Origin: CALKYB01 sp964510575
Lineage (GTDB): Bacteria > Bdellovibrionota_C > UBA2361 > SZUA-149 > CALKYB01
DNA: 17,010 bases
NCBI GenBank assembly: GCA_964510575.1
Contig: CAZECN010000047.1
Span: 1 to 17,010, forward strand
Direction: 5' to 3'
This document shows, in pieces, positions 15,201-17,010 of this stretch. Below the pieces are notes generated by a model. It was given only the letters and a program-made list of their open reading frames with translations, ran no database searches and was not told the origin of the DNA. A program made the position numbers and the translations under genes. The first letter of the stretch is position 1. The number at the start of each line of letters is the position of its first letter.

Positions 15201-16696
15201 TTTACAACCTCCACAGTGTATGAAACGGGAGTGCCAGGAACTAGAGTTGACGGAGACTGAGATTTTGAAATTTCGAGATCAACCTCTATTGGACAAGTAG
15301 CTGTAGCTGAAGAAGTGCTAATCTCAACTGTATCAAATTTCCAAGTATCGATTATGTTCTGGTCTCGATAGCCATCAACATTGTTTTGCCATTGATGCTC
15401 AGTCAAACTTCCAGCTGGTAAAGAAGTACTACCCCCACCCGCGGTACTAGTCACGGATGGATCTGTGTCATCCCAAAAATAGAGGTTAGAAACGGCTCCC
15501 CCTGGTGCTCCCTGAAGAGTAATTAAGGGACCAGGAATAGCAAACTCAACATCTCGAAACGGAAAGTGAACCTCACCTCCAGTAATATCCAGCCTGTAAT
15601 CGAAATTAACTCCAGCAGGCAAAGGTGCGCCACTAGGCAAAATTGCATTCCAGGGGACAGTGTTAACCCCAGCTGAGGTAGGTCCTGCCAAAATCTGTTC
15701 GCCAGGAGAGAAAACGCCGTCCATATTCTCATCGACCAGGATACGGTAGGTAAAGGCCCCAGGAACCATAAAACTAAAATCCAGTCCCGTAATCGTAGCA
15801 TCTCCATCACAGTCCAGGTCGAAATCCAAATCTAGAGTTGCCGAATCAACCGTTGGTAAACTTCTCACCTCTTTTTCCGGCTGATTCACATAAAGAGGAA
15901 ATTCGGGCACGAGCACTGGCTGTGGAGTTTCGCCAAAATTAACGGACTTACTGTTGTAGATAGATGGTTGTACCCCAACACTATTTGAAAGCATTTCAAA
16001 TACGAAAGGACGAATGCCATTTAAGTCCATTTCCCAGACAAGCCCTTCGTAGAAACTATTAAAGTCTGCTCCGGAAACTACAAAGAAAGTACCTCGAAAA
16101 AAATTATTAAAGGTCCTTCCGTTGAAACCCCAGAAGTAAGAAAACAGTCGTCCCCGCTCTATGGTGTTGGTTGAAGTATCCCTGACGGCAAAATCAAAAT
16201 ACTCTGTATTATTGCTAATCCGTATTGTATAGGTGCCGGCAGTTCCGCAGGTCGCTGTCGGGCCACTCAAGTTATAAGTAACCGGTGGAATTGGTCTGGT
16301 TGCAATATTCTGAACAGCCACCAAACCCGGAAAGTCTATGACCTGACCCTGAGCAGCTGTAACATCAGCAGTGAAATCAGGAGCTGGAATAGGAGATTGT
16401 GCGGCTGCATCAACTGCGATCTGGCCTGGGCACCATATACGGATATCGGGTGAGCCAATGTTCTCGGTATAAATATCAATGACCTCAGTGGTAGGGTCGA
16501 GAATGTCAATTCTCATATAGGTGGGAGCGCCACCGGCATTGATAATTCTAATTGGAAGGTTGGCGCTGTTGCCGTCTCTCAGTTCGAATGCCCCCTCGGC
16601 AAGACAAAACTGAGGAAAAAGACTTAGAATTATGAAAAGAAAAAAACAGGAAACCCGAAAATACATAGCCCGAAAATCGCAATAAAAAGATGACAT
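9290..16696 (-). CDS. Giant secreted protein with twelve DUF11 repeats and the same four-module C-terminal block
   Basis: The product has 2468 residues. ATG at 16696 has GGAG 7 nt upstream. Met11 (MYFRVSCFFLF) would give a more typical signal peptide but has a weaker ribosome site. Cleavage is likely after CLA (31-33). Residues about 35-470 are a beta-rich head with an Asp-rich DLDFDLDCDGDATITGLDF segment, a DENMDGVFSPGE calcium-like loop and the HFPFRDVEF / LYFWDDT motifs seen in front of DUF11 arrays in other secreted proteins. Residues about 471-2005 are twelve DUF11 (PF01345) repeats of about 128 residues, each with a KthsP...PGsPvtYtvtvtNnGPS start and a WTC...C...SGtGni loop. Residues about 2015-2468 are four modules alike in order and motifs to those ending the 1257-residue protein. 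It lacks LPXTG, a T9SS-type tail or an autotransporter barrel. It is likely a long, rod-like surface or extracellular protein; adhesion is inference. Confidence 0.9.
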   Translation of the reverse strand: MSSFYCDFRAMYFRVSCFFLFIILSLFPQFCLAEGAFELRDGNSANLPIRIINAGGAPTYMRIDILDPTTEVIDIYTENIGSPDIRIWCPGQIAVDAAAQSPIPAPDFTADVTAAQGQVIDFPGLVAVQNIATRPIPPVTYNLSGPTATCGTAGTYTIRISNNTEYFDFAVRDTSTNTIERGRLFSYFWGFNGRTFNNFFRGTFFVVSGADFNSFYEGLVWEMDLNGIRPFVFEMLSNSVGVQPSIYNSKSVNFGETPQPVLVPEFPLYVNQPEKEVRSLPTVDSATLDLDFDLDCDGDATITGLDFSFMVPGAFTYRILVDENMDGVFSPGEQILAGPTSAGVNTVPWNAILPSGAPLPAGVNFDYRLDITGGEVHFPFRDVEFAIPGPLITLQGAPGGAVSNLYFWDDTDPSVTSTAGGGSTSLPAGSLTEHQWQNNVDGYRDQNIIDTWKFDTVEISTSSATATCPIEVDLEISKSQSPSTLVPGTPVSYTVEVVNNGVVNVTGANVADTLDPRLTNVVWTCSGASGASCANASGTGNLSELEDIPVGGVLTYTITVDIPADATGTLSNTAQVRPPSGIPETDPDNNEATVSSPLTPQSDLVISKTHTPIPFVAGSPGQWIISVVNNGPSDAPGVLVNDTFPAGFSGPTWTCAVTGSGTCSNVSGAGDLVNESIDLDVGASAQFLVSGTIPAGGSGSFLNTATLSHPNDTDPGNNTAPDNATIDLINDLVVAKSNSPAVFVPGSPITYTITVSNAGPSNSAGIIFNDTLPTELLSPAWTCAVTTGSGSCSTGSGTGNIAITMDLDVGATATVTINGVIDPTTTGPVNNSTSVSHPDDDNPGNNTDTTSTNVDPQVDLVVLKTLTTAQAVAGQSVGYDITVTNNGPSFASAVSVIDNVPTSINAASWTCAVTSGTGACGNASGTGSIGESVDLAPGSTIIFSLVGTLDPTACGNLSNTATASSLEEIDPANNSSIVDNTIVKLADLSLTKTHTPEPVVPGSPVTYTVTVSNAGPAAVFGASFVDNLPPELLVPTWTCSVAGTGACSSASGSGNIAETLDLAPGASAIFTITGTVDQTVTSAFSNSAEVTLPPGVTDPDDSNNEAEDEATVDVQVDLEVLKSVTPANPVPGLPFTWTIEITNAGPSLASNFTFSDSFPPEALNPTWTCAVSGIGSCPAASGTGDIVNVLMSLNAASSAVFTVTATLDPNFAGTMINSATASSPEETDPSDNTGEASSASNVQVDLQASKTASPSPFVAGSPASWILEIESLGPSNVDDVVVMDALPIECLNPTWTCSIVTGAGNCDDLSGSGSINTTLDLDAGAVAQYEVNCLIDPSHSGTSSNSASISHPDDVFGPNNLASETVPVILEGDVRLVKSHNPDPLVAGQAGSFTVEVFNDGPSNLTGISVVDNLPPDLLSPTWTCSVTGTGLCSNASGSGNINETVDLNSGSVATFLVSGTISPSTTGISNTASAGHPNDSDDSNNSDTDSSVPEVLVDLVVGKTHSPSPFVAGEPAQYSFQITNNGPSDAVGVSVTDTLPAAFAGAAWTCDVIAGSGLCTNISGTGDISESVDIAVGGTIEYVISTTLSSSLTGVVENTVDISHPGDTTPDNNSADDQAPVDTLSGISIDKTHSPLVFIPGNPVQYGLTVTNAGPSDALGTSVVDTLPTALLNATWSCAGTGAASCGNASGAGDINELVDLPAGTTVTFIIDALLDPAQMETVINSASADHPSDSDSSNNSVDDSANIDIQADVSITKVSSPVPAIPGSPISYSIQLINNGPSLAAGVVVSDSIPATVLGASWTCFVASGTGSCGNASGAGSILESVDIGPGSIVEFLISGTVDPAATGDVVNTAIFDYPNDSTPGDESATDLNTLDPITNIVATKVEITEEFITGETVSYELTVTNNGPSNATGVLISDPLDPLLLNPTWSCSVLGSTAVPGSCSTTAGLGDVAVLADLAVGSTATIVVEAELSLDARDAIANTLFVEASEDPDLTDNSPSISTAVVNLNCGVAAATTEEWLPWNGFLDQTNIITLQNNCGDQVVDAIVEIFDIDGNVIGSTFLWIDPNSQQDLIVNDLEGFEDDSYGNIQLSYSAAGCIDSYVAYYGLDDQGSITQQSTFVAAAPISGTSYGNYNTFQPSVDPADFGAPVFNWLQVRNLDGVPQTFTRNLYDSVGNLVDSVTFTVPPLGRIDVQAGHENPGPSNAGLVELIPAVSSAQYLAEIAKYGLDGNADLVFTYASPLDGGSTSVCEWVNISSGAGVVNWLTLSNTGPANLTVTVKLVDQSAPSAATTTSFLVEPFGQRAVLASGDLAPGASGFAEVCTTNGGSFRAESVFYYYGLDGSVASVVQEDSRLGRCDMSFSSYNTFLSQDNWLRVTNPGEDPIVIEIEAFDLTGALIGASSQNITPSQGLDLNLVSEFSLASDSYGQIKVNVLTSNGGFVVGDVLRVTFGPDGTVVHAEVYPLD
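10680..15286 (-). repeat. Coding array of twelve DUF11 repeats
   Basis: Twelve units of roughly 380 bp encode residues about 471-2005. Every unit has a cysteine pair with 7 or 8 residues between (11 in the last), predicted to form an intra-domain disulfide. The copies are diverged at both protein and DNA level, so the array is old compared with the TSP3 array. Confidence 0.88.
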
Positions 16697-16753
16697 CCCT
16701 CTACTCCCTCACCGCCACCTTATTTTTAGCTATTAAAGAAGGTTCAGGCCATT

Positions 16754-16782
16754 TAAATATTAGCTCTAAAAGGCTGTTACAA
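16754..16782 (-). promoter_or_regulatory. Weak candidate promoter for the DUF11 giant
   Basis: On the minus strand TTGTAA (16777-16782) and TATTTA (16754-16759) are 17 nt apart, about 58 nt before the ATG at 16696. The -10 match is poor and the region is AT-rich, so this is only a suggestion. Confidence 0.2.
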
Positions 16783-16833
16783 AAATAAGCTTCAAATAGA
16801 GAGGTTTTATTGAGTTTTTTATTAGGTAAACAA

Positions 16834-16932
16834 TGGAGCTCATGATGAACGCTCGGCTCACGCCGAGCTGGACTTGTAGGGTCTTCTGGTGCTTGCAAGC
16901 AAGCACTGGTTCAAGTCCTTAATCTAAGGACT
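16834..16932. other. Hairpin cluster with a degenerate second tRNA tail
   Basis: Three perfect stems are packed here: GCTCGGC-TCAC-GCCGAGC (16851-16868), GTGCTTG-CAAG-CAAGCAC (16889-16906) and AGTCCTTA-ATC-TAAGGACT (16914-16932). GGACTTG (16870-16876) also pairs with CAAGTCC (16912-16918) around the second stem. Read on the minus strand, 16834-16847 is CATCATGAGCTCCA, which differs at one base from the end of the nearby tRNA-Thr fragment (CATCACGAGCTCCA). No gene is credible in 16697-17010. Confidence 0.45.
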
Positions 16933-16939
16933 GTAAAAA

Positions 16940-16986
16940 TGGAGCTCGTGATGGGACTTGAACCCGCAACCTACTGATTACAAATC
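16940..16986 (-). tRNA. 3' half of tRNA-Thr (UGU), 5' half not recognisable
   Basis: The minus strand reads GATTTGTAATCAGTAGG, then GCGGGTTCAAGTCCCAT, CACGAGC, T and an encoded CCA. This agrees with bacterial tRNA-Thr(UGU) from the anticodon loop (TTTGTAA, anticodon at 16980-16982) through T-loop TTCAAGT to the 3' end. The acceptor strand CACGAGC would need a 5' partner GCTCGTG. Upstream, however, the bases before the loop are CCAGA rather than the ACTGA expected to pair with TCAGT, and the visible bases to 17010 contain no GG for a D-loop and no normal D-stem. The window ends about 71 nt from the CCA, so the extreme 5' end is unseen. I read it as a 3' fragment, as left at the far side of an element integrated into a tRNA gene; a very odd tRNA is less likely. 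Confidence 0.6.
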
Positions 16987-17010
16987 TGGCTGAGTGAGAA
17001 TCTCTGGAAC

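Noticed and set aside
16701..16898. Open frame of 65 codons on the minus strand just before the DUF11 giant
   Set aside because: It starts inside the hairpin and tRNA-tail region (ARREPSVHHELHC is what such sequence translates to) and has no ribosome site; treated as chance.
16940..17010. tmRNA 3' end
   Set aside because: GAGCTCCA superficially resembles it, but the anticodon loop TTTGTAA and following AATCAGTAGG are those of tRNA-Thr.

Overview
The window looks like chromosomal DNA of a Gram-negative bacterium with moderately low G+C (about 40-45 % by eye). The reasons are several Sec signal peptides followed by periplasmic or surface domains (DUF3011, rhodanese, thrombospondin type 3, DUF11), frequent TTG starts, and a bacterial tRNA-Thr 3' half. 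I cannot place it taxonomically. A marine or predatory proteobacterial-type lineage (Bdellovibrionota or old 'Deltaproteobacteria') would fit, but that is a guess.

Left part (1-4377). On the minus strand lies the N-terminal 582 codons of a gene that runs off the left edge. It encodes two peptidoglycan-binding-like repeats, a long acidic linker and a hydrophobic Gly/Ala-rich core. It has no ATG and starts at a TTG behind a good Shine-Dalgarno. Divergent from it, on the plus strand, are three small genes: a TauE/SafE-type membrane exporter, a secreted DUF3011 protein with an Arg/Asp/Tyr-rich and coiled-coil tail, and a secreted single-domain rhodanese. The gap between exporter and DUF3011 gene holds overlapping, mutually exclusive inverted repeats.

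Right part (4474-16696). Three minus-strand genes follow: a 2468-residue secreted protein with twelve DUF11 repeats, a 199-residue membrane-anchored protein 80 bp behind it, and a 1257-residue secreted protein carrying a beta-propeller-like domain and a long calcium-binding thrombospondin type 3 array. The two giants differ completely in their N-terminal and central domains but end in what I read as the same four-module, roughly 460-480 residue C-terminal block. This is the best candidate here for an undescribed system: a common C-terminal 'chassis' (anchoring, secretion or assembly) carrying different repeat stalks, with a small membrane protein encoded between them.

Right edge (16697-17010). 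This is non-coding: a cluster of perfect short hairpins, then the 3' half of a tRNA-Thr(UGU) without a recognisable 5' half, plus a degenerate second copy of the tRNA tail. It resembles an attachment site left by integration at a tRNA gene.
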